Below, in pieces: positions 1 to 8,932 of a stretch of DNA of 64,000 nt. A model generated the notes under the pieces. The model saw nothing but the letters and a program-made list of their open reading frames with translations. It made no database searches and had not been told where the DNA came from. A program made the position numbers and the translations under genes. The stretch comes from Sphingobacterium deserti (GTDB lineage: Bacteria > Bacteroidota > Bacteroidia > Sphingobacteriales > Sphingobacteriaceae), in the NCBI RefSeq assembly GCF_000757725.1, contig NZ_JJMU01000014.1, forward strand, positions 1 through 64,000. Direction: 5' to 3'. Position 1 is the first letter of the stretch. Every line of letters begins with the position of its first letter.

Positions 1-3
1 ACG

Positions 4-42
4 ACGACAAGCGCCGAAGGTAGCTCCTTCGGCGCTTGTCGT
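4..42. terminator. Perfect 17-bp hairpin, possible terminator
   Basis: Arms at 4-20 and 26-42 are perfectly complementary with a 5-nt loop. It lies 3' of the minus-strand EVE gene and could end that transcript, but no T-run follows on either strand inside the window, so it may instead be an RNA-stabilising hairpin. Confidence 0.4.
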
Positions 43-105
43 GCTCCCTCACTAGGCGAAATTTTTTCTGTATCCAATCACCTTTGTGAGGCCGCTCCAA
101 CGTTG

Positions 106-513
106 CTACTCGTTTCCGAGCGCAATGATACGATCAAACTCTTCTGCCTTTAATGGCATAACAGAAAGTCTACCCTGGCGCACAAGCGCTATATCTTGCA
201 AAAATTCGTCGGCCTTGATTGCCTCTAACGTCACAGGGGTTTTGAACGTCTCCAGCGGCGCAAGATCGACTACTACCCAGCGCTCGTCATCAGTTGTAGG
301 ATCTTGGTAAAATTCCTTTACCACTTTTGCCAAACCAACGATTTCCTTTCCCTCATTACTGTGATAAAAAAGCACAAGATCGTCCTTCTTCATTGCTTTG
401 AGATTGTTACGGGCTTGATAATTCCGTACACCATCCCAAAAAGTTTCTCCATCTTTATTAAACTGTTCCCAACTGTATTTGAAGGGTTCAGACTTGACAA
501 GGAAATAATTCAT
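106..513 (-). CDS. EVE domain-containing protein
   Basis: 135 residues, the length of a single EVE domain (thymocyte nuclear protein 1/YTHDC-like fold in the PUA superfamily). The N-terminus MNYFLVKSEP and the central segment DDLVLFYHS match the family. EVE domains have been linked to binding modified bases in RNA or DNA, but the ligand of this stand-alone bacterial form cannot be read from sequence. It is the last gene of a minus-strand run after gldC (31-nt gap) and ends about 60 nt before the hairpin at 4-42. The ATG at 513 is the only sensible start. Confidence 0.85.
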   Translation of the reverse strand: MNYFLVKSEPFKYSWEQFNKDGETFWDGVRNYQARNNLKAMKKDDLVLFYHSNEGKEIVGLAKVVKEFYQDPTTDDERWVVVDLAPLETFKTPVTLEAIKADEFLQDIALVRQGRLSVMPLKAEEFDRIIALGNE

Positions 514-544
514 GGTATTACATTTATCTAAAATAGTCTGCTAT

Positions 545-895
545 TTATGATTCTTGCTCTAAAACCTCCATTTTATCACCAAAATGTGCACAATAGTCAC
601 GTAGATCAGCAATAATCTTTTCTGCCATAGGATCTCCTCCTGATGCGCGCAAAAACGAATCTCCTAAAGTCTGTAGGGTTTCGTAGAAAAATCTTTTCAT
701 CTCATCATAAGGCATATCTTTCGTCCAAAGATCAATACGCAATGAGTTTTTATATTGTGCGTCCCACAAAGCCAGGAACATTGCTTTGGCAGGCATTTGA
801 TCGGCTGTCTCGCCATCTGTTGAGGACCAATCGATACTATCCGGAACGTTATTCTCATCCAAGACAACGTTTAGTTTTATTTCTGCTTTTTTCAT
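545..895 (-). CDS. gldC: Gliding motility protein GldC
   Basis: 116 residues matching the GldC family of Bacteroidota: N-terminus MKKAEIKLNVVLDENNVP, then the SIDWSSTDG and KAMFLALWDA segments. GldC was found through gliding motility in Flavobacterium and is soluble and small; its biochemical role is unknown and homologues occur in non-gliding species. No other gld or spr gene lies in the window, so gliding cannot be inferred. It sits between the 80-residue membrane protein and the EVE gene on the same strand. Confidence 0.85.
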   Translation of the reverse strand: MKKAEIKLNVVLDENNVPDSIDWSSTDGETADQMPAKAMFLALWDAQYKNSLRIDLWTKDMPYDEMKRFFYETLQTLGDSFLRASGGDPMAEKIIADLRDYCAHFGDKMEVLEQES

Positions 896-981
896 TTTAA
901 TAAGTTATTATTTAATGGTGGTGAACCCTCACACATCACTCCGATATGCGGCGTATCCGATAATCCGTGATGGTTTCCCGA

Positions 982-1224
982 TTAATTCCAAAATATTCTT
1001 AAACCAACAGCAAGGATACCCGAAACAAGCACAAACACTATTTCCAAGATCCACAGCTTCTTTATATCCTTTATGAAGACTCTGAACAGAATGTCCGCCA
1101 GAAGTATACTACCGATCAACAGTGCAACTTGCCACCAGGGCAACAGCAACTGCCCACTCCCCAATTCGGATATTATCCAAGTTAGCACACAAGCAAGAAC
1201 GATATTCAGCGGAGTCAATTTCAT
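982..1224 (-). CDS. Small multi-spanning membrane protein, unknown
   Basis: 80 residues with three hydrophobic helices (about residues 6-20, 30-50 and 57-77), giving a small inner-membrane protein. The ATG directly abuts the TAA of the DEAD-box helicase gene (TAAATG), so it is probably translated by coupling to that gene. I do not recognise a named family. Length, clean start and tight coupling argue it is a real gene. Confidence 0.65.
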   Translation of the reverse strand: MKLTPLNIVLACVLTWIISELGSGQLLLPWWQVALLIGSILLADILFRVFIKDIKKLWILEIVFVLVSGILAVGLRIFWN

Positions 1225-2544
1225 TTACGAACGTCCCTTTTTAGTTTTTACACCCGATCTTTTTTTCCCAGCAACTTTTTGTCTGTTATTGCTTTTATGT
1301 GCATGTTTCTTCTCGTGGAAAGCGCCTTTAAAGTCGGGGTTTTCCTTTCTCTTCTGCGCATCAATCTCTCGCGCTATATCCTGCTTTTCCTCAAAGCCCG
1401 TATTTTCAACAAACACATTCGCTGGAAATTCTTTCCTCGGAATCTCTTGTCGAATTAATTTTTCAATTTTTTCGATGTAGTAAAATTCAGCCGGATTGCA
1501 AAATGTAATCGCATCACCTTCGTTGTAAGCACGTCCCGTACGTCCGATCCGATGCACATAATCTTCGACCACGATAGGCACATCGAAATTAAAAACATGG
1601 CTCACATTGGAGACGTCCAGCCCACGAGCGGCCACGTCTGTTGCGACCAAAATCCGAATAAAGCCCTCTTTAAAAGCGTTTATAGAGTTGATACGTGTAT
1701 TTTGCCCCTTATTGGCATGTATTACCCGCACATGTTCGTCGCCATATTTGCGTTCTAGAAAATGAAACACATTATCCGCCACATTTTTAGTTTTACAAAA
1801 AACGATTATTCGGTGGAACGATTCGCTATCTAGCAGTAAGTACTGCAATAGGTTTAATTTCGTTTTTAAATTAGGCACCTCATACAAGCTTTGGGAAACC
1901 GTTTGCGCAGGTGTTGCTTGCTCTGTAACTTCAATCACTGTGGGGAAAGCCAAGAAGTCGCCAGAGATTTTACGCACCAACTCACTCATGGTAGCTGAAA
2001 AAAGTAAGTTTTGGCGTTTTCTGGGCACAACCTCTAAAATACGGTGGATTTTACCTATAAAACCCATATCCATCATCTTATCGGCTTCATCCATTACCAA
2101 AAACTTCAAACTTTTAAGATTGATATCTCCCTCCAAGTATAGATCTAGAAACCGTCCAGGCGTCGCAACAATAATATCGCAGCCTTGAGCGAGCTGCTCT
2201 TTTTGAGTTTTCGGGCCTAAACCACCGTATAGCACAATAGTCCGTAGGTCTAAGTAGGTGGAAAATGTTCGCACATTTTCCTCGATCTGCATAGCAAGTT
2301 CACGAGTTGGTGACAATATAAGTGCCCGCGGATCTTGTCCTTGGGCATACTTCAATTTCATTAACAATGGCAAGACGAAAGCGGCGGTTTTCCCTGTACC
2401 AGTTTGCGCAATCCCCATCACATCCTGCCCAGCTAAGATCGGCGTGATTGCTTTCTGTTGTATTTCTGTCGGAGTACTGTAACCAGCCTCTTCAATTGCG
2501 TTAAGCAGTTGCCTGTTAAGTTTGAAATCTTCAAATGATGCCAT
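1225..2544 (-). CDS. DEAD-box ATP-dependent RNA helicase (RhlE-like)
   Basis: 439 residues from the ATG at 2544. A longer frame begins at 2601, but the start MASFEDFKLN directly precedes the Q motif (TPTEIQ) and the upstream part overlaps a promoter box. Helicase motifs in order: AQTGTGKT (about residue 46), PTRELA, the DEAD box in VMDEADKM (about 150), SAT, and HRIGRTGR (about 328). The C-terminal 50 residues are very rich in Lys, Arg and His, typical of the RNA-binding tails of RhlE-type helicases acting in RNA remodelling or cold adaptation. It is followed without a gap by a small membrane protein gene. Confidence 0.92.
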   Translation of the reverse strand: MASFEDFKLNRQLLNAIEEAGYSTPTEIQQKAITPILAGQDVMGIAQTGTGKTAAFVLPLLMKLKYAQGQDPRALILSPTRELAMQIEENVRTFSTYLDLRTIVLYGGLGPKTQKEQLAQGCDIIVATPGRFLDLYLEGDINLKSLKFLVMDEADKMMDMGFIGKIHRILEVVPRKRQNLLFSATMSELVRKISGDFLAFPTVIEVTEQATPAQTVSQSLYEVPNLKTKLNLLQYLLLDSESFHRIIVFCKTKNVADNVFHFLERKYGDEHVRVIHANKGQNTRINSINAFKEGFIRILVATDVAARGLDVSNVSHVFNFDVPIVVEDYVHRIGRTGRAYNEGDAITFCNPAEFYYIEKIEKLIRQEIPRKEFPANVFVENTGFEEKQDIAREIDAQKRKENPDFKGAFHEKKHAHKSNNRQKVAGKKRSGVKTKKGRS

Positions 2545-2548
2545 TCGG

Positions 2549-2556
2549 CAAAGATA
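2549..2556 (-). promoter_or_regulatory. -7 box TATCTTTG, 4 nt before helicase ATG
   Basis: An exact TAnnTTTG match whose last G is 4 nt from the helicase start codon, predicting a leaderless transcript. No clear TTG/TTTG partner is visible at -33. Confidence 0.45.
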
Positions 2557-2689
2557 AAGAAATGAATCCACATGGGTTTTATTATTCCGTAGATATGACA
2601 CTGCGCTTTATCTTGCCACTAAATTCCTGTTAAATTTTGATTTGAACAGGATTTAAATCAACTTTGTGCCATATTAATTGGTTGATAAC

Positions 2690-4828
2690 ATGAAAAAAAT
2701 CTGGATTTTCTTACTACTTTCTGTGGTAAGCATAACCACTTTCGCTGATGAGGGAATGTGGTTTTTAATGCATTTGAAGCGGCTTAACGAGGCTGACATG
2801 CAGAAGAAAGGTCTCAAACTCACCGCTGAAGAAATTTACAGTATCAACAATTCATCTTTAAAAGATGCAATTGTACAATTCAATGGTGGATGTACCGCGG
2901 AGATTGTGTCTGGACAGGGCTTAGTTTTTACAAATCACCACTGTGGATATGGCGCCATAGCAGAATTATCGACGCCGGAAAACGATCACCTTACCAATGG
3001 CTTCTGGGCAAAATCGTTGACAGAAGAATTGAAGCCGAAATCACTTTTCGTTCGTTTCTTTGTACGTATGGATGATGTCTCGAAACGCATCCTTGGATTG
3101 GTTAATAATGATATGAGCGAGAAAGAACGTGAAAAGATCATCAACCAGGAAATTGCAAAGATTGAAAAGGAAAATAGCGAAGGAGGGAAATATGTTGTAT
3201 CGGTAAAGTCCTTTTACAACGGAAATGAATACTATTACTTCGTTTACCAGGACTATACTGATGTACGCTTGGTAGGCACTCCTCCAAACAGCATCGGAAA
3301 GTTTGGTGGCGACACGGATAACTGGGAATGGCCACGCCACACAGGCGACTTCTCGATCTTTCGCGTCTATGGTGACAAAGATGGTAATCCGGCAACCTAT
3401 TCAACAGAAAATGTACCGCTAAAACCTAAGCATTTCCTTCCCGTAAGCTTGAGAGGTATTAAAGAGGGTGATTTCTCCATGATCTTGGGCTATCCAGGAA
3501 GGACTAATCGATGGATGACCGCAGCGGGAATCGATCAAAACGTAAATTATGCATACCCTGCTTGGGTGGAGGCTTCTAAGGTAGGTATGGATGCCATGAA
3601 AAAGCATATGGACAAAGACCAGGCAGTGAAATTGAACTATGCTTCAACCTATTCTGGCGTCGCCAACTACTGGAAAAACCGCCAAGGTATGATCGACGCT
3701 TTAACGCAACACAACACCGCGGCAACGAAACGTAAAGCAGAGGCGCAGTTTCAAAAATGGGCAAATAAAAAAGCAAATAAAGCGCTTTATAGCGATGTTC
3801 TCCCAACCATCAACGCGTACTACGATGCTACAAACGAAAAAGCTAGACACGATAATTACCTTATCGGGATGCTACGTTCCTCTACCTTTGCGGCATTGCC
3901 ATACAGTTTAGGCGCTGCTTTAAAACAGTATGCAGCGGCCAACGAAGCTAAGCGAGCAGAAATGCGCCCGAATTTCGAAAATGGCTTTACAGAGACCTTC
4001 GAAAACATCTACCTACCTTTAGAAATAGATGTATTGGCGGATGAACTTAATCTTTATGCGAAGAAAGCAGGAAATATCGCGCCATATATCGACGAACTTA
4101 ACAAAAAGAACGGCGGAGCATTCGGAGCTGACGTGCAAGCCGCTTTCGATAAAAGTATCTTTTCTTCCTCAGAAAAACTGCAAGCGTTCTTAGCAAATCC
4201 TTCAGCGGAAGTTATCGATGCGGATCCGTTGTATCTTATATCGAAATCATTAATGGATAAATACCGCGAAAAAACACCGGAAGTTGATGCCCTAACGGAC
4301 AAATATCAAGCCGCTCATCGCAAGTACATTGCTGGCGTATTAGCATCTAATCCAAAGGGTAAGTATTATCCAGATGCAAATTCAACGTTACGTTTGACCT
4401 ATGGCACTATAAGAGCTTTGCCAGCAGACTCACGGAACGACGCCAAAATTAATAATTACACGACGCTAAAAGGCACTATTGCAAAATACAAACCAAACGA
4501 TGAAGAATTTGATTTGCCGAAACGCTTAATGGAGCTTTACGAAGCAAAAGACTATGGCCGTTATGCGGATAAGGAAGGGTATATGCCTGTCAATTTCTTA
4601 AGCGATCAAGATATAACGGGAGGTAATTCAGGATCACCGGTTTTAAACGGCAATGGAGAACTTATCGGTTTAGCTTTTGATGGAAACATCGAAGCAATGG
4701 CCGGTGACGTAATTTTTGACCCAAAACTTCAACGGACAATCTCTGTAGATATCCGGTATGTATTATTTATTATAGACAAATTTGCAGGGGCGCAAAACAT
4801 CATTGACGAACTGAAAATCGTTGAATAA
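2690..4828 (+). CDS. dpp7: S46 family serine dipeptidyl peptidase, DPP7 type
   Basis: 712 residues from the ATG at 2690; a TTG four codons upstream is unlikely because the signal peptide starts MKKIWIFLLLS and is probably cleaved after TFA. The enzyme should act in the periplasm, removing dipeptides from peptide N-termini. The chymotrypsin-like triad is visible: His in NHHCGYG (83-84), Asp220 in RHTGDFS and Ser647 in GGNSGSP. In DPP11, which cuts after Asp/Glu, an Arg 18 residues after the catalytic Ser sets specificity; here that position is Gly665 (FDGN), as in DPP7, so a preference for hydrophobic residues is inferred. It is transcribed away from the helicase gene and appears monocistronic. 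Confidence 0.93.
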   Translation: MKKIWIFLLLSVVSITTFADEGMWFLMHLKRLNEADMQKKGLKLTAEEIYSINNSSLKDAIVQFNGGCTAEIVSGQGLVFTNHHCGYGAIAELSTPENDHLTNGFWAKSLTEELKPKSLFVRFFVRMDDVSKRILGLVNNDMSEKEREKIINQEIAKIEKENSEGGKYVVSVKSFYNGNEYYYFVYQDYTDVRLVGTPPNSIGKFGGDTDNWEWPRHTGDFSIFRVYGDKDGNPATYSTENVPLKPKHFLPVSLRGIKEGDFSMILGYPGRTNRWMTAAGIDQNVNYAYPAWVEASKVGMDAMKKHMDKDQAVKLNYASTYSGVANYWKNRQGMIDALTQHNTAATKRKAEAQFQKWANKKANKALYSDVLPTINAYYDATNEKARHDNYLIGMLRSSTFAALPYSLGAALKQYAAANEAKRAEMRPNFENGFTETFENIYLPLEIDVLADELNLYAKKAGNIAPYIDELNKKNGGAFGADVQAAFDKSIFSSSEKLQAFLANPSAEVIDADPLYLISKSLMDKYREKTPEVDALTDKYQAAHRKYIAGVLASNPKGKYYPDANSTLRLTYGTIRALPADSRNDAKINNYTTLKGTIAKYKPNDEEFDLPKRLMELYEAKDYGRYADKEGYMPVNFLSDQDITGGNSGSPVLNGNGELIGLAFDGNIEAMAGDVIFDPKLQRTISVDIRYVLFIIDKFAGAQNIIDELKIVE

Positions 4829-4950
4829 GGGCTTTACACATAAATAAATTGGGTTTTTATTTTAAAAATCGGATATTAGTTCTTTGTTTTTGAATATTTA
4901 TTATATCTTAGAACAAGAATTAAGAGAAACTTAAAATTATATAATTGACA

Positions 4951-5133
4951 ATGGAAAATTACAACAAATTAAAAAGCTTAGTAGCTTCCATCGAAGCTGA
5001 TGCAGACAAGTTCTTCAATAACGGAAATTCAGCTGCGGGAACGCGTGTACGTAAAGGCTTACAAGACATCAAAACGTTAGCACAAGAGATTCGTAACGAA
5101 GTAACCTCAAAGAAAAACGACGAAAAGAAATAA
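4951..5133 (+). CDS. Histone H1-like DNA-associated protein
   Basis: 60 residues from the ATG at 4951 (the upstream TTG adds only two residues). The sequence resembles the Hc1/histone H1-like family common in Bacteroidota: an acidic helical first half, a central TRVRKGLQDIK segment, and a short Lys-rich tail (SKKNDEKK). The tail is much shorter than in chlamydial Hc1, so nucleoid binding is inferred from family membership. A strong terminator follows 20 nt downstream, consistent with a separate, well expressed transcript. Confidence 0.8.
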   Translation: MENYNKLKSLVASIEADADKFFNNGNSAAGTRVRKGLQDIKTLAQEIRNEVTSKKNDEKK

Positions 5134-5152
5134 TTTTTTGAGTTTAATAGGA

Positions 5153-5182
5153 AATCCCCTGCGTGACGCAGGGGATTTTTTT
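5153..5182 (+). terminator. Rho-independent terminator after the histone-like gene
   Basis: An 11-bp stem (5153-5163 with 5167-5177), a 3-nt loop and a T7 run. It lies between convergent genes and may serve both strands, though the T-run favours plus. Confidence 0.88.
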
Positions 5183-5209
5183 GTCATATACATGGAAATT
5201 GGCAACGCT

Positions 5210-6001
5210 TTACAGCAACATATTGACCATCATATAGTTGAACTCAGCCTCCGTATACCAATCTCCTACGCGAAGTCGATCTCGCATAAAGGCTTGAAAG
5301 TCGGCTCTTCGCATGGGCTTGTCGCGTTTCTTGGCAAATTCACTGGTAATCTGTGGTTGCCCCATTTCAACTTTTGTGGCGTAAATATTATAGTGCTGCT
5401 CAGGCACAGCGAGTCCTAAAATCATACCGGGTAAGCCATTTGTACCAATCGGCCCAGAAGAGAGCGGAATAGCATCCGTGTAAAAGGCAACCACAAATAT
5501 AGAGTCCAATAACACACCATTAGCCCGACGGCAGTTATAGCCTGCAATATCTCGGTACTCATTTGTTACTTTCCACTTGATATTCAACAAGGAGTCTTCC
5601 AAAAGAATGTCTCCACCGTTATAGTTCATCTTATTCTTAAACAATCCTTTATCAATATGCTGATAATAACTGCCAGCGTAGTCAAACCCGTACCATTCCA
5701 AATTTCGCATTATAGCCGTCTGCTCTTCCTTCACCGGGTCGTATCTTGATTCAGAGCCATTAAATGACAAAATGCTTTTGTAGACATACGATTCAGGCGC
5801 TTTACTCATCAATTGATCCATATACGAACGATCGAAATTATCACTTTTCGACAAGGCCATCTTTCGCTTCATAAAGTTTTTGAGATGAACACGCTTCTCA
5901 AAATGTATAACACCGCTCTCTGGAAAATGAGCATATTGTCCGAAGCTGACCGAGGACAACAGTGCATTCACGACGACTAATAATATAAATCTTTTCATCA
6001 T
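5210..6001 (-). CDS. GLPGLI family protein
   Basis: 263 residues from the ATG at 6001, with signal peptide MMKRFILLVVVNALL ending near SFGQ. The family-defining motif appears as TNGLPGMIL at about two-thirds of the length. GLPGLI proteins are secreted Bacteroidota proteins of unknown function. The ATG overlaps the TGA of the upstream barrel gene (ATGA), so the pair is translationally coupled and probably works together in the envelope. A frame extending 11 codons further upstream lies inside the upstream coding sequence and is rejected. Confidence 0.88.
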   Translation of the reverse strand: MMKRFILLVVVNALLSSVSFGQYAHFPESGVIHFEKRVHLKNFMKRKMALSKSDNFDRSYMDQLMSKAPESYVYKSILSFNGSESRYDPVKEEQTAIMRNLEWYGFDYAGSYYQHIDKGLFKNKMNYNGGDILLEDSLLNIKWKVTNEYRDIAGYNCRRANGVLLDSIFVVAFYTDAIPLSSGPIGTNGLPGMILGLAVPEQHYNIYATKVEMGQPQITSEFAKKRDKPMRRADFQAFMRDRLRVGDWYTEAEFNYMMVNMLL

Positions 6002-8760
6002 TCTTTTCCTCCATTCATAGATGTAAAATCCCAACTCACTTTTAACATATAATATCTTGCTATGGTATTGTAACGGTCCTGCACCAACGTACTCGCATTC
6101 TGCTGCCTAGTAAAACCGATATTCTGGTTTAAAGCATCGTTGATGAAAAAATTCAGGGTTAATGACTCATCTTTTAAAAACTTCTTACTTACACCTGGTT
6201 GCCATAAAAATCGCTCTAGCTTTTCGGTAAAGACTCTGGTAGGAGCCTGATAGAGGTAATTTAAATTGGAGTAGATTCTGATTTTCCAGGGCATATGATA
6301 CTCTAAATTTGCATTGCCCCTATATACAAAACCGTTGCTGTTAAGATCAGGCTGAAGAGAGTTGCGGAGGAGGCTATAGCCTGGTGTAAATCCAATGGAG
6401 AAATCAAACCCTTTTTTTACGTTTCTACTAAAATTTAGTGATAGGGAAAAATCGATATTATCATTTTCGCTCAAATCACCGTTGATGTAGTTGAAATAAT
6501 TGTTGTAGGTTGCGTCGAAAAAGATATTTCCCCTCACCTTTTGTTTCTTTATTAAATCCCGACCAATACTACCCCACACACTCATCGTATTCGCTACACG
6601 ATCTAAGTTCGCGTAAGACAAGGTTCGCCGCCCATCTTCAATCAGGATATTCTGTTGAATGTTATTGAACCTTTGCGACCAATTTAAAGACACATACGCA
6701 TACTGATTTTTTAGCATATTGTATGTATCGAAGCTTACGTTATAGGAATTACTTTGCGAAGGTCTTAGGTTTTCATTCCCAACAACGATATTTAATTGAT
6801 CAGCATTCTGACGCAAGGGCTGTATTTGCATTAATGAGGGAAGGCTATTATTTCGGTTGAACCGGAAGGACAGATTTTTCGCTTTAGATATTTTGTAGCG
6901 TACAAACAACGTGGGGTTATAGGTTAGAAAGCTTCTGCTGAGATCCATTCCCTCGTAATTATTCACTTGGTAGAGCTCATCATTGCGCACGTTATTGGTG
7001 AGATTTGCATCAAGCAGTTCTGAACGATAATTGAATGACAAGTTGGCCGCATGACGCGTTGTATTAAAATCAAAATCATTACTAAACTCACGGTCAAGCT
7101 CATTATACTCGCCGGTTAAAGCCACCTGATTAAAGGAATTGTTGATAGAGGTTGATACCCCCCTACTAAACTCATATTGTAAGCTTGAGCTCAACCGCTT
7201 CCATAAAGGTTCCGTATAGGCAATAGAAGTGCGGATGTTATTTCCGACCGACTGCATTGTTTTACGCTGGTCAATCTCGGAAATACTATCTAAAACGAAA
7301 AAGTTTGCCGTAGAATTTAACCAACCTTCCCCGCTTGTTTCGTTACGATTTCCGTTAACACGCAAAGATAGTGACCGCCCTTCCTTGCGAAGCTTTCGCG
7401 TTAAATAAGCGCTATAATCAACCGAAAGATTGTCCGATTGCATATGCTGGCTGGCAATATTATCGTTAATCTGATTGCCGTCTCCATCAAAAGTATTGGT
7501 CTGCTGGGATCGCCGGCTTTCCACATTGCCTACGGTCGCACCAACACTAACGGTCAATGTAGTGAGTGAATCAATCTTCAAATCATAACGCCCGTTAAAG
7601 CGATGTTTTTGATTCTGCGCCTTGCTGTAGCTTTCTTCATTAGAATTCAGGACTGCATCTAGCAAATTCTCTTGCATAATCCGTGAACTCTCCTCCTCGT
7701 TTTCGATGATTCCAAATTTGTAGCTCGTATTGAGCTTATGTTTCGAATCCTTCCAGGCGTCCGCGAAAGAGACACCAGTACTTAGCGCTCTGGGCCGCCC
7801 CCGGCCGTTCCAGTAATCCATGTCATCGCCCCGCCAGGAGAATGATACAGAACCATCGTCTGAGACTTCCGAACTTAAATCAGAAAATCCAAACCGATCG
7901 CTATCTTCCCAATTCAGCGATACGGTACCATCATTTGACGTCAGGCCGAACAGACCTATTTTTTGGCTGCCATTAAACTTATTAAAGGCAAGGGTTCCCG
8001 TATAGAATCCCCTATCCGTATCGCCTCCGGCGCCGGCCTCGGTCTTTCCAAACATGCCCTTCTTCGCATCTTCCTTAAGCTTTAAATTTATGGTTTGTGT
8101 ACGTTGCCCGTCGTCCACTCCGGTACGATCTGCCTCTTCCGACTTCTTCTCGTAAAGCTGTACCTTATCCACCATATCTGAACGCACATTGCGTGTTACC
8201 AGGGTTGGGTCGTTACCAAAAAATTCTTCACCATCTACCAAAACCTTCTCTACCGTCTTTCCCTGTGCCGTTATCTTTCCACTCGCATCTACCGATATTC
8301 CAGGAAGCACCTTCAATAGATCCTCCACTTTGGCATTTTTCTCTACGGCAAAACTCGACGCATCATATTCTGTGGTATCCCCTTTGATAACAACTGGGAT
8401 TTTACCGGTCACAATAACCTCTTCCAACAACTGGCTCACATTGCTTAAACGCACTGTACCCAAGGAAGCGTCGCTTTCTTCAACGATAGTTTTATAGTAG
8501 TCGCCATATTTTGGATAGGTAATAATAAGCAAGTAGGGAATAGTATCAGGCCGCAATAAAGAGAATTTTCCGCTTGGATCAGCTCGTGTATGTTGCACCA
8601 AAATGGAGTCTTTCGCGCGTAATAGCATAATCGAAGCATTCGATAATTTTATGGCTTCGTCTGCGTCATCCACAACCTCGCCAGTGACTTTTACTTGCCC
8701 GTATACGGCGGCAAAAACTGTCATGAGGATGAACACAAATAATGTGGTCAGTCTTTTCAT
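5998..8760 (-). CDS. Outer membrane beta-barrel protein, TonB-receptor-like
   Basis: 920 residues. Signal peptide (MKRLTTLFVFILMTVFAAVYG), a carboxypeptidase-regulatory-like fold (about residues 22-100), a plug-like domain (about 110-215, including KVLVDGEEFFGNDP), then a long barrel rich in alternating Asn, Tyr, Phe and Ser strands (OMP_b-brl_3 type). No canonical TonB box stands out. Such proteins commonly precede GLPGLI genes, as here with a 4-nt overlap. The substrate is unknown; a role in envelope transport or secretion with its partner is inference. Upstream, 8761-8886 separates it from the divergent M20 peptidase gene. Confidence 0.88.
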   Translation of the reverse strand: MKRLTTLFVFILMTVFAAVYGQVKVTGEVVDDADEAIKLSNASIMLLRAKDSILVQHTRADPSGKFSLLRPDTIPYLLIITYPKYGDYYKTIVEESDASLGTVRLSNVSQLLEEVIVTGKIPVVIKGDTTEYDASSFAVEKNAKVEDLLKVLPGISVDASGKITAQGKTVEKVLVDGEEFFGNDPTLVTRNVRSDMVDKVQLYEKKSEEADRTGVDDGQRTQTINLKLKEDAKKGMFGKTEAGAGGDTDRGFYTGTLAFNKFNGSQKIGLFGLTSNDGTVSLNWEDSDRFGFSDLSSEVSDDGSVSFSWRGDDMDYWNGRGRPRALSTGVSFADAWKDSKHKLNTSYKFGIIENEEESSRIMQENLLDAVLNSNEESYSKAQNQKHRFNGRYDLKIDSLTTLTVSVGATVGNVESRRSQQTNTFDGDGNQINDNIASQHMQSDNLSVDYSAYLTRKLRKEGRSLSLRVNGNRNETSGEGWLNSTANFFVLDSISEIDQRKTMQSVGNNIRTSIAYTEPLWKRLSSSLQYEFSRGVSTSINNSFNQVALTGEYNELDREFSNDFDFNTTRHAANLSFNYRSELLDANLTNNVRNDELYQVNNYEGMDLSRSFLTYNPTLFVRYKISKAKNLSFRFNRNNSLPSLMQIQPLRQNADQLNIVVGNENLRPSQSNSYNVSFDTYNMLKNQYAYVSLNWSQRFNNIQQNILIEDGRRTLSYANLDRVANTMSVWGSIGRDLIKKQKVRGNIFFDATYNNYFNYINGDLSENDNIDFSLSLNFSRNVKKGFDFSIGFTPGYSLLRNSLQPDLNSNGFVYRGNANLEYHMPWKIRIYSNLNYLYQAPTRVFTEKLERFLWQPGVSKKFLKDESLTLNFFINDALNQNIGFTRQQNASTLVQDRYNTIARYYMLKVSWDFTSMNGGKE

Positions 8761-8886
8761 AAAAATTGGCAGTATCTCAATATTCTATCTACGAAAATAT
8801 CATAATTCACACACTATTCAAACACCTTTGAAATGTTTAACATTTATTTAACAACCCTTCATTCCCAGCAGCGAAAGCCGTTTCAC

Positions 8887-8916
8887 TTTAGAATAAAATT
8901 ATAATTGGTAGCTTTG
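8887..8916 (+). promoter_or_regulatory. Promoter of the M20 dipeptidase gene
   Basis: TTTA, an 18-nt spacer, then TAGCTTTG (8909-8916), a good Bacteroidetes promoter match. The start codon is 16 nt further on. Confidence 0.55.
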
Positions 8917-8932
8917 TGAAAACACAAAATAC

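Noticed and set aside
2545-2601. N-terminal extension of the helicase (start at 2601)
   Set aside because: It crosses an exact -7 box and precedes the normal Q-motif N-terminus.
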